NCBI RefSeq assembly: GCF_000715075.1
Contig: NC_134103.1
Location: 72,913,519 to 72,977,518, forward strand
Direction of reading: 5' to 3'
Source: Nicotiana tabacum
Lineage: Eukaryota; Streptophyta; Magnoliopsida; Solanales; Solanaceae
DNA length: 64,000 nt
Position numbers and translations under genes: made by a program. The notes under the pieces are model-generated. The model had not been told where the DNA came from. It did no database searches and was given only the letters and a program-made list of their open reading frames with translations. Positions within the stretch are counted from its first letter, which is position 1, and the number at the start of each line of letters is the position of its first letter. Shown piece after piece: positions 22,417 to 34,257 of the stretch.

Positions 22417-24123
22417 TAAATTAGTTCCCACCTCCAAAAGTTAAGGGTCATTTCAGCGAGTCAAAGGTGAGCCATCCACATATCGGTTGGGACCAACAAT
22501 TACCCACACTACTCATGTATTATCAACAAGGTGACAAGTTAAACATTCATGCACATATAATTCTAATGTGATATTTGAGCTTCAAGAATTGACTTTACTC
22601 ATCAAGGACTCTTGCTCTATCATGTAGGTCATGGTGGACTCCAAACTCTTCCTCCTCTACTTTCCAGTTGCCTAGCTCACTTAAGAGAATTTTAGTACTC
22701 AATCCAAAGATTTATGAAAGGTTCACTCATCTCTCTCAAGAGAATGTCGCAAGTACGGCTTCAAGTACCATAGGCTTGCCCCTCATGTAGATCGCCACTA
22801 ATGTAAGCACACTCGACTTGAAATCAAGTAGGACTTCTTTCGGGATGTAATGAAGGCTTTTGGATTAGGGTTGGATACAATATGGGTGAGTGGTTACAAC
22901 TTTCCTTAAGCACTCTATTTTTTATTTCTCGGCTCACACTTTGTCAATTCTTTGGGTCACTTTCTTTTCCTTGGGGGACTAAAGAGACTTAACATCACTC
23001 TTTTTTTATCTTTATATTTTTTTTCTTTGATTTTTCCATGTTTGGGATCATTACCTCTCTCTGAATTCCTTCAACTCTTCCACTTATTCATTTTTTTTGT
23101 ATTTTTCTTTTTGTTCTTTTCTTTTCTTGCCTTTCTATCTCATTATTTTTTTCTCTTTTTGTGCCTTGATACCTTTTTCAATTTCTTCGTCTCTCCCCCA
23201 AACTTACGTTTTTAGCCATTTGTTACACAAGTATGTTAAGGAAAGCTCGGGTGCTAAGAGAGGGTCACGACAAAACGGGTAAAAGCTTATAGCATGGTTA
23301 TCAAATGAGAAAGGCTAGAGGCTCAAAGGGGTTGACTAGGGATAATGACATTGGTTGGTAATAGAAAACTCAAACGGGCCAATGAGGGCCTACAATCACT
23401 TTTCAAACCAAACAAACTTAGGATTTCGTCTTGAAACATATTCGGTGCAAGTTCTAGACCCTTCACACGGATACTTGGACTAGCAACAATTCATCTCACC
23501 CCTCACGCAATCGGATTGTTAAAGAGGATAGAGTCGAGGTCCCACAACGACCACATTCAAGTTTAAAAATTACTATAGTCCAATTAAACCACTCGATGAT
23601 TGCCAAAGTCAACACAAGAGTCACAAAGTCACTAACTAGAGCTATTTCTTTCAGAAATATTGTTTCTAACCATAAGCACGTAGTTAAGTGTGTTGGTACC
23701 AATTGAAGCATGTTTGACTCTTCGAGCATGACTTAATTAGGTTTTTTTATTTATTACTACTACTATTATTACCTAAACACAAAAAACGGACCCATTCCCT
23801 TAAGAAGGTTGTCACGCCATCCATCGTTGGGATGAGTCACCCGGTTCACGCAATAACTACCTTTGGAAAGAACCGTGGTATTAAGAAAATCAAAGGCTTA
23901 TTATCTACTAAAACATAAAAAAACGCTACTAAATCAAACTAAGAACTAACAAAGAAACAAAAATAAAGAAGCTATTAAACAAAAACTGTTGAGTACATAT
24001 AATGAGAGAAAGAGAGGGAATATATACACAATAAGAAAAAAGGAAATAATATCAAGTTATTACAGACCAAATGTCTCATAATGTACCAAATATGCTCAGA
24101 ATGTATCAAATATAATCAATAAA
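22417..24123 (-). other. Athila 3' non-coding region
   Basis: No conserved frame is present. On the plus strand 22960-23220 is strongly T-rich with pyrimidine runs, so the element's RNA would be A/G-rich there; the frame that spans it on the plus strand is low-complexity Phe/Leu and not a gene. Confidence 0.65.
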
Positions 24124-24163
24124 CTCCACCCCCAAATAAAGATAAGCATTGTCCTCAATGCTT
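24124..24163 (-). promoter_or_regulatory. Second hairpin plus polypurine module, internal
   Basis: On the minus strand AAGCATTG-AGGA-CAATGCTT (24163-24144) forms a perfect 8-bp stem with the same AGGA loop as the LTR-proximal module, followed by TTTATTTGGGGGTGGAG (24140-24124). It lies just after the third ORF and 1.75 kb before the LTR. Confidence 0.8.
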
Positions 24164-24206
24164 AACAAAATAAGAGTAAAAGAGGGAAAAAAGTGAAGAA
24201 AACTCC

Positions 24207-26149
24207 CTATAGCTCCTTGGACATCTCTGTGTCCCCAGCAATGTCACCGCCCTCAGTCTCATCCAACTGAATCTCATCATCCTCAACTATGGGTGTGGAT
24301 GGGTTGGTGAACATCTGACGCACTGCCTCGTCAGTGTCGGTAGCAAAGTCTGGATCCTCAAACTGGCCAGCTGGTGCCACTGGTGCTGCTGGTGCTATAG
24401 GATCCCTGAATGGTGGGTCAATCAGCATGACAAAAGGGAGATCTCCGGCTGCAGCAAGCTTGGTCACCTGTCTCCAGAGCTTGTCTACTGACTTCTTGCT
24501 GGCCTGGGACTTTCTAATCTTCTTTACTTCCTTTCCTAGCTCTTTGATCACTGACATGTGTTGTACCAAGGTAGCGATAATGGTGTTCTGGTTCTCTAGG
24601 ATCTTCTTCAATATCTCCTCAACTATCGGGGGAAACTGAGGTACCTGAGCAGTAGACTGTGCTGCAACAGTACTAGATAAGTCAGACAGCTTTGCAGTTG
24701 CTGTCTGCATCCAGTTGTTGAGGCTCACCAATGTCTGGGAGACTCACAGCGCAGAAAGTGGGGTAGTAGGCATGGGCACCGGCTTCAAAACCGAAGTGAA
24801 AGCTGTGGCAGGAGCTGCAGAAAGGGTTGTGGATGATGGCGGAGGCATAGCTGCGACACTAGAGGAAGGCTCGATCGAAGTGGATGGAACAACAACTGCC
24901 TCAACAGCTACCATAGCTGGCTCATCAGACTGGCCCGTAGTGGTAGAAGGCTGAACTTTCTTCTTTGCATTGTTTGCATCAATCAGTGAATACCAAGTAA
25001 AAGGCTTCTTCGGCTTCACCTTTGTGTCATAATCCCTCGGCTCTACCCTTGCATCTGTGAGGTATTTTGTGATAGTGTTGGGATACGGATAGGATGAGTC
25101 ATCTTGCCAAGCAATCACTGAGATGTTGGTCGACATCACGGCCGCCACATTGATAGGGTACCCCGCCATAATAGAAGCAACCAAGACTGCCCGAGGAATC
25201 GGAAGGTAAGTCTCATTCTGGCACGGGTCCAGTCTGCTGCAGACAAAGGTTTGCCACCCCTTCGCCTCAAAACTTAGCATGCTCCTATGGATAGGAAACC
25301 CAACAGAAATCTATGGTGGTGGTGGACCTGGTGCTGCTAGAATCACCGCTAACCAAGGCCGGGTTGCATCTCCCATTTCAAACTTCTCCAAATATTCCTT
25401 GGGCTCAACATCTTCAAAACCTAAGTATGTGTTGAGTGTATGCTGATCAAATCTCACTTTGAGGTTACGCACTTTGGTGACCTTTATATCCTTTTTGATA
25501 TGTGCCACATTGGCGTAGAATAGATACTCTTTGGCATCCATGACACTTTGGGTGAACCACATCCACCCCTTGTGTTCCTTGAACTGTCTCAACACTTCTG
25601 GGTTGTACCTCTCCAAATCTTTCAACTGAAACTGTCGCTCAAGAGTAAGCGACCTCACTGGCCACCATATACGAAAGCTGGTGAAGGCGGCCAAGCTGAC
25701 AAAATGGTCCTCCCAGACTTTTTTCTTCTTCAACCTTTCAAGGCCGGCAGTTGTAGCATCTCCCCCTCTGTCAATATCGGGGATATCTTGAACTGGTGTA
25801 TCTTGTGCCTCAGGAACAGGTATAGTTGATGGCTCAGAAGCCTGACTAGAACTTTTTGATCCCTCGAAAGTGCTATGAGATGAGGACGACTTGTCCCTAA
25901 GTTGGTATCTCCCTTGCGGCCTTGACTATACAGTCGGTTGCTCTTGAACAGAGGCTGAATTTCCCTCTGATGCTTCCCTAGACGGGACATAAGAGCTCAT
26001 CTCAGAGAGATCTGCACTTCTCCCTCTACCGATTGTAGCTTTTTTTGTTATTGTCCTTTGTTGGCCGAGGGGTAAGGCACTCTTGCCTCGCCCCTAGAAG
26101 GTTCACTCCTCCCTTTAGAAGTGTCGCCTTTGCATCTAGATCGAACCAT
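24207..26149 (-). pseudogene. Third ORF of Athila element (env position) with plant-transposon-protein domain
   Basis: The likely start is the ATG at 26149 (minus), reading MVRSRCKGDTSKGR. Open pieces follow at 25990-25730, 25733-25311, 25280-24744 and 24731-24207, broken by stops and shifts. The piece at 25733 has LERQFQLKDLERYNPEVLRQ, GWMWFTQSV and KEYLFYANV, which resemble the Pfam domain called putative plant transposon protein (Transposase_32). The C-terminal part is Pro/Ala/Ser-rich and then a probable coiled coil (VEEILKKILENQNTI). I see no clear membrane anchor, so an envelope role is not supported. Position after integrase is as in Athila elements. Confidence 0.7.
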
Positions 26150-26269
26150 TATCTGTATCAAGCAAAGGTGATTGTTAGTTGTAATTCAATGTTCATACGT
26201 ACAAGGAGATATGCAAGTATACACCAAGAAACACAGTGAGGTTCACAGTTTAAACATACTTGCAGGATA

Positions 26270-26660
26270 AGGATTTGCGGTCCGCACAATTTTCTTTTGG
26301 CCATAGATGAGGCCTTGCAGACTACACAATTTTGTTTTGCGGCCGCAAAAAGTGAAATACGGTCCGCACAATTTCATTTGCGGCTGCAACTCAGAGACTC
26401 AAAATGTGCCAACTCTCTGATGACAGAGAAGTGGCTTATGTGCGGCTGCAACATGATTTCTGTGGTCCGCACAATTAGACATGCGGCCGCACATTTGAGT
26501 CACAAGGTAAAGACTCTATGATGACAGTAAAAGGGTTGTTCTGCGACCGCAATAGGAATTTTGCGGTCCGCACATTTTACCTTACGGCCGCAGACCCCTC
26601 CTACACTAATAAAGCCCTAGAATCCATTTCTGTAGATCGCACAATTAGACCTGCGGCCGC
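26270..26660 (-). repeat. CpG-palindrome cluster upstream of third ORF (proximal)
   Basis: Words GCGGCCGCA and GCGGTCCGCA, with decayed forms such as GCGGCTGCA, occur about every 40-60 bp and often precede CAATTT or CAATTAGAC. This cluster lies in the leader of the third ORF. Confidence 0.85.
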
Positions 26661-27040
26661 AGAATTCAAAAACTTCGAAAAGTTCAGTTGGGTCATTCTA
26701 GGTTTTGCAATTTTTGTGCACAATTCGACATGGTAACATCATAGAGGCAAGAAAATGTTTTGACCCAGTCCCCAATGAGCATGTATTAGTTAACGCACTA
26801 TAGATTTACCCCCACATGGATGTACAATTGAGTTCTACTGACAAATGGCCTAAAAACAATTAAACTAAAAATTAAAAAATTCTAACAACGAATTTAAGCA
26901 TACCAAATGTGAATGAGTATAAGGAATGAGTGATCCAAATTGTTGGGCATGTGGACAAATGCAATCACCAAGAAATTTAATAGAGGACTATTTCTTTATG
27001 CTCAGAGAGTGAAAAAGCTTAAGAAATGCCCTAGTTCCTT
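26661..27040 (-). other. Leader region between internal TATA and third ORF
   Basis: AT-rich DNA without a conserved frame. It would be 5' untranslated if the internal TATA at 27041-27048 is used. I can see possible acceptor-like sites but cannot define an intron. Confidence 0.45.
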
Positions 27041-27048
27041 TATTTATA
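27041..27048 (-). promoter_or_regulatory. Candidate internal TATA box before third ORF
   Basis: On the minus strand GGGTATAAATAAAGG lies about 890 nt upstream of the third-ORF ATG and 33 nt downstream of the nearest GCGGCCGC word (27081). Spacing and order copy the LTR promoter at 34215. Confidence 0.6.
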
Positions 27049-27080
27049 CCCTTTGGTCGGCTAAGGGGAAGAAGGCCAAG

Positions 27081-27370
27081 TGCGGCCGCACAATTTCAAG
27101 TGTTGTCCGCACTCTGTTACCTAGGTCTTCGATTTTGATTATTCATCTACGGTCCGCAAAATATTGTGAGCGGCCGTAGATTTCTTGTTGCGGCCGCAGA
27201 TTTCCTTTTGCGGTCGTACATCGACCTTTTTTTCTGACAGACTAAACTTCAGAGAGTTTGCATTTTCACCCCTTCATTTGTGCGGTCCGCAAGATAGTTC
27301 TGCGACTGCAGTGCAATTTTGCTGCAATAACTACTAATGTGCAGTCCGTACAATTCAATTGCGGTCCAAA
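27081..27370 (-). repeat. CpG-palindrome cluster upstream of internal TATA (distal)
   Basis: About nine words of the GCGGCCGCA / GCGGTCCGCA class, intact or with C-to-T type changes, lie at 27081, 27101, 27153, 27169, 27188, 27209, 27280, 27302 and 27341. They end 33 nt before the TATA on the minus strand. Confidence 0.85.
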
Positions 27371-27547
27371 ATTCTTGCAACACTTAGCCGGATTTTTGTC
27401 CACAATTCCTGTAAGTCACACTCAACCCTGTAGCACACTTCAAATCAAGTTAGCACAAAAATAACACCTAGCTACAAAAGGAAAAAAAATATGGGTTGCC
27501 TCCCAAGAAGCGCCTGATTTAACATCGCGACACAACGTAAAATACCA

Positions 27548-28799
27548 TCAATTGAAATGAATGACCGCCACGACGTGGCTATCTCCAACTTTTCCCAAAT
27601 AGTGTTTCACCTGGTGACCATTGACTCGGAATACTTCATTGTTTTTGTTCTTCAAGTCCAATGCATCAAAAGGTGTCACACCCACAATTTCAAAATGACC
27701 GCTCCATTTAGACTTTAGCTTCCCGGGAAACATTCTCATCCTTGAGTTAAACAACAATACAAGATAGCCCACCTTGAACTCTTTGTTCCGAATGTATTTG
27801 TCATGAAGATATTTTATCTTTTCTTTGTACAGGGACGAACTTGCATAAGCATGGTATCAGAACTCATCTAATTCATTCAAATGTGCAACCCTCAAGTTAG
27901 CGGCTACATCCCAATCAAGATTCAACTTCTTTGGAGCCCATATGGCCTTATGCTCTAGTTCCACAGGAAGATGACAAGCTTTTTCGAACACCAACCGGTA
28001 TGGAGACATTCTGATAGGTGTTTTGTAAGCCGTCCGATAAGCCCATAGTGCATCATCAAGCTTCTTGGACCAATCCGGCCGATTAGCATTCATCGTTTTG
28101 GACAAAATACTCTGTATCTCCTGGTTGGAGACTTCTGCTTGACCGCTAGCTTGTGGATGATAGGGAGTTATGACCTTATGAGTAACACCATACTTTCCAA
28201 GTAAAGTGTTGAAAGCCTCGTTGCAAAAATATGACCCCCCTCATCGCTTATAATAGCCCGTGGAGTACCAGACCTTGTGAAAATATTCTTCTTCAAGAAC
28301 GTCACCACACTTCTCGCCTCATTGTTGGGTAGAGCAACGGCCTTAACCCATTTGGAAACATAATCAACCACGACCAAGATGTAGGTATTTCCACAAGAAC
28401 ACACAAAAGGACCCATGAAGTCAATACCCCACACATCAAAAATATCAATCTTCAGAATGGTAGTGAGAGGCATTTCATTTTTCTTTGAGATTCCACCGGC
28501 CCGCTGACATTCATCATATCTTTTCACTAGCTCACTAGCATCCTTGTAAACAGTGGGCCAATAGAAACTGCAACTTAGCACTTTGCTGCCGTTCTTGCTC
28601 CACCATGATGACCACCATATGGTGAAGATTGATAAGCCCCAAGAATTTCACCTTGCTCTTTTTTCGGTACACATCTTCTAATCACCTCATCCGTACAAAT
28701 CCGGAAAAGGTATGGTTCATCCCAATAATATTCTCGACAATCCCGTTTGAGCTTCTTCCTTTGGTTTGAAGAGAACTCATCCGAAATGATTCCACACAC
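27548..28799 (-). pseudogene. Athila integrase
   Basis: Open pieces at 28799-28575, 28581-28168, 28105-27857 and 27772-27548 together cover a Gypsy integrase. The catalytic core shows WGIDFMGPF (first Asp) and [11 protein letters not shown] (second Asp); the third piece has [20 protein letters not shown], the conserved stretch after the catalytic Glu, and the last piece is the DNA-binding tail with FPGKLKSKWSGHFEI. Shifts near 28580 and 28180 and a stop at 27856 break it. In an intact element it would be the end of the pol polyprotein. Confidence 0.88.
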
Positions 28800-28832
28800 A
28801 AGGAAATTTGCTAGATCCGCGAACTATGGCAC

Positions 28833-30023
28833 CTACTTCATTGAAATATCATAGAGTTGCTCATTGGGGAAGGAATCATTAATTTCAAGGCCATTATGCG
28901 GCCTCCCCTCCTCCTCCAAACGAGACAAGTGGTCCGCCACTTGGTTTTCACTCCCTTTTATATCTTGGATGTCAATATAAAACTCTTGCAACAAAAGCAC
29001 CCATCTCATCAACCGAGTTTTGAAATCTTTCTTGCTCATAAGATAACAAAGTGCCGCATGATCCGTGTGAACAATGACCTTTGCACCCATCAAGTACAGG
29101 CGGAACTTCTCAATTCCAAACACAATGGCAAGGAGCTCTTTCTCTGTAATGCTGTAGTTGACTTGGGCACTATTCATGGTCTTACTAGCATAGTAGACCG
29201 GGTGAAAAATCTTGTTAATGTGTTGCCCCAAAACAGCCCTAACCGCTATATCACTTGCATCACACATGAGTTCAAAAGGGACACTCCAACTTGGAGCGGT
29301 GATGATGGGAGTAGTTGTCAACTTAAACTTTAACAATTCAAAAGATCTCATGCAATCATCATCGAAGTTGAACTTAGCATCTTTCTCAAGAAGCTTGCAC
29401 AACAGGTTCACCACCTTAGAGAAATCTTTGATGAAACGCCGATAAAACCCCGAGTGGCCTAAGAAACTCTGTACACCCTTCACCGAAGATGGAGGTGGAA
29501 GTTTAGAAATCACCTCAATATTTGCCTTGTCAACTTCAATTCCATTCTTTGAGATTTTGTGGCCAAGGACAATGCATTCCTCGACCATGAAATGACACTT
29601 CTCCCAATTGAGCACCAAACTTGTTTCTTCACATCTTGCCAACACTTGATCCAAATGTGCAAGACAATTATCAAAAGAATCTCCAACTACCGAGAAGTCA
29701 TCCATGAACACTTCAAGGTAGTCCTCTGCCATATCCGTGAAGATAGCCATCATACACCTTTGAAAAGTCGTCGGTGCATTGCACAAACTGAATGGCATTC
29801 GCTTGAAGGCAAAAGTACCATAAGGACATGTAAAGGTTGTTTTTTCTTGATCCTCCGAAGTAATAAGAATTTGGTTGTAGCCCGAATACCCATAAAGAAA
29901 GCAATAGAAAGAACGGCTAGCCAATCTATGAAGTATTTGATCTAAGAAAGGAAGTGGAAAATGATCCTTCCTTATGACTTTGTTGAGCTTGCGATAGTCA
30001 ATACACACAATCCATCCAGTCAC
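28833..30023 (-). CDS. Athila reverse transcriptase-RNaseH (open segment of pol)
   Basis: A 396-codon open stretch. The reverse transcriptase palm starts with [20 protein letters not shown] (residues 6-25) and has the catalytic box [13 protein letters not shown] near residue 105, the FMDD form typical of Athila. The thumb follows with [20 protein letters not shown]. RNaseH starts with [18 protein letters not shown] near residue 245 and ends with [18 protein letters not shown]. It is not a stand-alone gene: it is the middle of a pol polyprotein whose upstream frame (30024-30130) is blocked by stops near 30030. It is the best preserved enzyme in the window. Confidence 0.92.
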   Translation of the reverse strand: MTGWIVCIDYRKLNKVIRKDHFPLPFLDQILHRLASRSFYCFLYGYSGYNQILITSEDQEKTTFTCPYGTFAFKRMPFSLCNAPTTFQRCMMAIFTDMAEDYLEVFMDDFSVVGDSFDNCLAHLDQVLARCEETSLVLNWEKCHFMVEECIVLGHKISKNGIEVDKANIEVISKLPPPSSVKGVQSFLGHSGFYRRFIKDFSKVVNLLCKLLEKDAKFNFDDDCMRSFELLKFKLTTTPIITAPSWSVPFELMCDASDIAVRAVLGQHINKIFHPVYYASKTMNSAQVNYSITEKELLAIVFGIEKFRLYLMGAKVIVHTDHAALCYLMSKKDFKTRLMRWVLLLQEFYIDIQDIKGSENQVADHLSRLEEEGRPHNGLEINDSFPNEQLYDISMK

Positions 30024-30292
30024 TGTTCATATAGGAATCAACTCATTCTTGTCATTGGTGACCACCGTCATGCCCCCTTCTTTGGGTCACATTGAACCAG
30101 AGAAGTCCACGAACTATCGGAGATGGGGTAGATAACCCCGACATTCAACCACTTGATAATCTCTTTTTTGACAACTTATTGCATAGCCTCATTAAGTCTC
30201 CTTTTATGTTCAATAGATGATTTGACGCCTTCCTCCAAGTTGATCTTATGCATGCAAAATGCGGGGCTTATCCCCCGAATATCCGCCAATGT

Positions 30293-31430
30293 CTACCCAA
30301 TAGCCTTCTTCCTCTTTTGTAGCACCGCCAATGTAGAATCTACCTGCACGTTAGTCAAACAAGAGGAAAGAATAACTCGTAAAGTAGAACAAGGGCCAAG
30401 AAATTCATACCGAAGATATGGAGGCAATGGCTTCAACTTCAAGGTAGGAGGCTCTTCAATGGAAGGCTTTGTAGGAGGAGTTGTCTTATTTTCAAGATCC
30501 AAAGATAATTTCCGGGGTGCATAATTGTACGACCCCATTCTTTGCAAAGATTTCACACATTTCATGAAGCCATCCATCTCGTCATCATCAAAGTTGAGCA
30601 AGATGGCCTCCCACATATCACCAACGTTGATCATAGCACTTGTGTAATCAACAATAACATTGGTCACCAAGTCTACAAAAGAGCACACCTCGTTGCTATT
30701 TGGTTGCCGCATGGACTTACACACATGGAAAATCACTTGTTCATCACCCACCCGGAAGGTGAGTTCTCCAGCTTCAACATCACAAAAAGCCTTCCCCGTA
30801 GCAAGGAAAGGTCTTCCAAGAATAATCGACACCTCATAATCAACTTCACAATCTAGAATGACAAAATCCACCGGAAGAATGAATTTATCAGCACGAACCA
30901 AGACATATTCAATCACTCTCAAAGGTCTCTTCATAGTACGATCGGCCATTTGCAATCTCATAGAGGTGGGTCTTGGTTGCCCAATTTCCAAGGTCTTGAA
31001 AACCGAATAGGGCATCAAATTGATGACCACAAAGAGCTTTAGAAAACTCGGCACTTCCAATTGTACAAGGAATCGTGAAAACATTGGGATCCTCTAACAT
31101 AGGAGGCATTGAATACATAATTGCACTCACTTGATGAGTGACTTTGATAGTTTCAAAATTCATTGACCGCTTCTTTGTCATGAGATCCTTCATAAACTTT
31201 GCATAACCGGACATTTGTTCCAAAGCTTCAACTAATGGCACATTCATTGAGAGACTCTTCATCATTTGAATAAACTTCTTTAATTGATTCTCGCCATTTT
31301 GCTTGGCAAGTATTTGAGGGTATGGAGGTGGAGGCTTAGGCAATGGTGCCTTAGCCTTTTGCACTACTGGCTCCGGTATGTTAATAATGTGATCCCTAGA
31401 AGGGTTTACCTCCTCTTGAGTCACTTCCAC
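30293..31430 (-). pseudogene. Athila gag-pol junction and protease
   Basis: Two overlapping frames, 31430-30909 and 31084-30293, meet near 31050. The protease core is seen as INLMPYSVFKTLEIG and SIILGRPFLATGKAFCDV; the catalytic Asp block just before INLMPYS has been hit by the frame change. The enzyme would have cut the gag-pol polyprotein. Confidence 0.8.
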
Positions 31431-31490
31431 ACTATCATCAATATCAATCTAAACTTCATCGGTTGATTGCACCATATTGCTCAGGACCTC

Positions 31491-33175
31491 TTATTCTTGT
31501 ACCACTTGCTCATCATCCACAAGTTGCTTTTGACGTGAGATGGGTGCATTCCCACCTCTTCCACTTCTTGTAGTAACGGCCATGACATGCCCCGTGTTGT
31601 TTTCACCCTTTGGGTTTACTACCATTTCACTTGGTAGTGCCCCCTTAGGACGAGAATTTAGAGCTTGAGAGATTTTCCACATTTGAACTTCTAAGTTGCG
31701 GATCGATGTGTTATGTGAGGCAAGCTGGGCATCCGAATCGGCATTCTTTTCCATCATTTGTTTGAACATGTTCTCAATACATCCCATCTCATTGTTTGAA
31801 AAACTTGGACCATGGGAATGATAAGGAGGCGGGTTGCTCAGTTGTTGATACATCGGGGGCCTTTGAAAATCCGATCCCGATTGCCTTGATTATTGTTCCA
31901 TCCGCCATGATTGTTACCCCCCCCTAAATTTTCTGGATTATTGCCATTCCAATTTTCTTGATTGTTGTTGTTATGTCAATTCCCTTGATTGTTGTCACCA
32001 CTCCAATTTCCTTGGTTGTTAGAATTCCAATTGCCTTAATTGCTTTGAGGTCGCCATTGTTGTTGGTTTGGGCCTTGAAAGTTGTTTTGTTGCCCTTGGA
32101 AGTTGTTCACATATTGCACCTCCTCTTCTTGTTCATTGTAAGAATCATCTTGATCAAAACCACTATCCTCTTGCACATAATTCTCCACTCGATATTGCAC
32201 TTGTGGACCCTTGGTCCTTCTTTTGTTCACCATCATGTTCACTCCCTCCATGGCATTGACTTGCTTAGGATTTTGCACTTGTTGAAGTTGAGCCTTTGCT
32301 AATTGATTCATGGTGGTAGTCAATTCGGCAATGGCTTGTCCATAGTCATGCAACTCTTTGTGAAAGTGGATCACATTTGGATCACCTTGTGGAACATTAG
32401 CCCGAGATTGCCACGCCGATGATGTTTCTGTCATTTCATCTAAAATCTTATACGCCTCCGTATAAGGTGTAGTCATGAAGTTTCCACCAGCAAGTTGATT
32501 CACTACACATTGGTTGATTGTGTTAGTCCCACGATAGAAAGTTTCTTGAATCACATTCTCCGTCATATCGTTATTGGGACATTCCTTAACCATTGTTCTA
32601 TAACGTTCTCATATCTCGTGTAGTGGTTCATTTGACTCTTTCTTGAATGCCAAAATCTCATCCCGAAGTGTAGCCATGTGCCCCGAATAGAAGAACTTAG
32701 AAATAAACTTTTTTGCCAACTCATCCCAAGTGTCAATGGAATGGTTCGTCAAATATTTCAATCAATCTAAATCTTTCCCTCGTAAAGAGAAGGGAAAAAG
32801 CCTTAGCCTCAATGCATCCTCGGAGACATTTGTTTGTTTGCTCCCCCAACAAGTGTCCACAAACCTTTTCAAATATTTGTATGCATTTTGACTTGGAGCA
32901 CCGGTGAAGAAACCTCGTTGCTCTAGCAAAGTGAGCATCACATTGGTGATTTGAAAGTTGCCCGCCCTAATATGGGGAGAGACTATTACACTAGCATATC
33001 TTTCATTGGGTAACACCCGGTGCGGAGCCGATCGTGGTGGAGGTGGAGCGGGGACATTGTCATGAGGCACTCGGCCTCTTCTATTGGCTTGAGGTTCAAG
33101 AGGAACCTTATCAACTTGGTCATTCTCGACGTCCACATCCCCCAAAGGCAAATTTTCGAGCTCATTGTTCGCCAT
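31491..33175 (-). pseudogene. Athila gag
   Basis: The start ATG at 33175 follows the primer site by about 100 nt. The first piece (33175-32762) ends in the capsid motif EDALRLRLFPFSLRGKD. The second (32593-32036) continues with VVNQLAGGNFMTTPYTEAYK and then a long Gln/Asn-rich tail, and the third (31853-31491) is the region before protease with AVTTRSGRGGNAP. Stops at 32759 and 32610 and more near 31975 break the frame. Gln/Asn repeats with NNQGN words are usual in Athila gag. Confidence 0.85.
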
Positions 33176-33272
33176 GGTTGTACCTATGATTTCTCAAACA
33201 AGTTAGTAACACGGAAGGAAAAGAAGTTATTCCAAAAACACACCCAAATATATAACTAACACCATTTTTAAC

Positions 33273-33290
33273 TCCCCGGCAATGGCGCCA
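33273..33290 (-). other. Primer binding site of Athila element, tRNA-Asp type
   Basis: On the minus strand TGGCGCCATTGCCGGGGA lies five bases after the 5' LTR end. It differs at one base from the usual Athila primer site for tRNA-Asp. Confidence 0.9.
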
Positions 33291-34214
33291 AAAATTGATC
33301 ACGTCCAAAGCACATCTCAATAGAGATATGAAATTGTCGTATGCAATAATAAATACCCAACTAGGAGTCGGAGTCGAATCCACTGGGAGCTAGGATGGGA
33401 GTTAGGGGTATATATTTCAAATGAGCAATTGGATTATCTAGATTTCACTTCCACAACAAGGATTTGCTTTCTATTTCTACTGTTAATCTAATGATTGCAA
33501 GATAAAGAAAGTAGACTAGAGATAATTGGTTTTAAGGTTTTTTCAAATGGGTAAAAGGCCTAGGGTTGTGACCATAACCTAGGTGTTTGCCTAATGGGAT
33601 AAAGACGTTAATGCTTGTTTTGTTGATTTAGGTGTATTATAGCTCTCAACTCTACATTACCCACTCAATTCCTCTCGGTAAGAGAGTGGTTTTGCCCAAT
33701 TTGGCTTTCTCAAGACCAAATAGGTATCACCCAAAACAGTTGATAAGAGCTCAAGTCGGGTTATCACTATCTCTAGGTTGAACCCTTTAATTGGGTTAAT
33801 CAATCTCTCAATTGACCCAATTCCTTGTTAGCTAAGTTATCCTATACAAGGTCTCTCTTTCTCAAGTAGAGACTAAGTCAAATAGGCATGAATTAATATT
33901 TGCAATCCTTAATTCTACAATTAAAGCATGAACTAAGCTAAATAATCAACACTCAATCATAAACAAACATTAAATTAGATACCCATAAGGTTTACACACT
34001 AGGGTTGGGTCACAACTCTAGTAAAAGTCTAGCTATCATAATGGGGTTTGAAGAAGATAAGGAAGAAAAACTAATTAAACTCATAATGGAAGCTTAAAAT
34101 GATTAAATCTAATGTAAATACACCAAGTAATGTAAAACTTCCTAAAGTAGTAAAGAAAAATAGCTACAACAACTTCAGATGTTCTAAACTTGACCTAATT
34201 TTGTGAAACTCGTC

Positions 34215-34222
34215 TATTTATA
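34215..34222 (-). promoter_or_regulatory. TATA box of Athila 5' LTR
   Basis: On the minus strand CTTGTATAAATAGACG lies about 620 bp into the LTR and 41 nt downstream of the nearest GCGGCCGC word. It is the likely core promoter for genomic RNA. Confidence 0.7.
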
Positions 34223-34257
34223 CAAGACTAAAAATTTCGGACAAAAATACCACTCGA

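Noticed and set aside
22952..23215. Plus-strand Phe/Leu-rich frame that looks like a membrane protein
   Set aside because: Low-complexity T-rich DNA in the Athila 3' non-coding region; no start context or conservation.
24207..26149. Athila third ORF as a true envelope gene
   Set aside because: No signal peptide or membrane anchor could be seen; the recognisable part resembles a plant transposon-protein domain instead.
28857..29333. Plus-strand frame of 158 codons
   Set aside because: Shadow of the Athila RT-RNaseH segment on the other strand.
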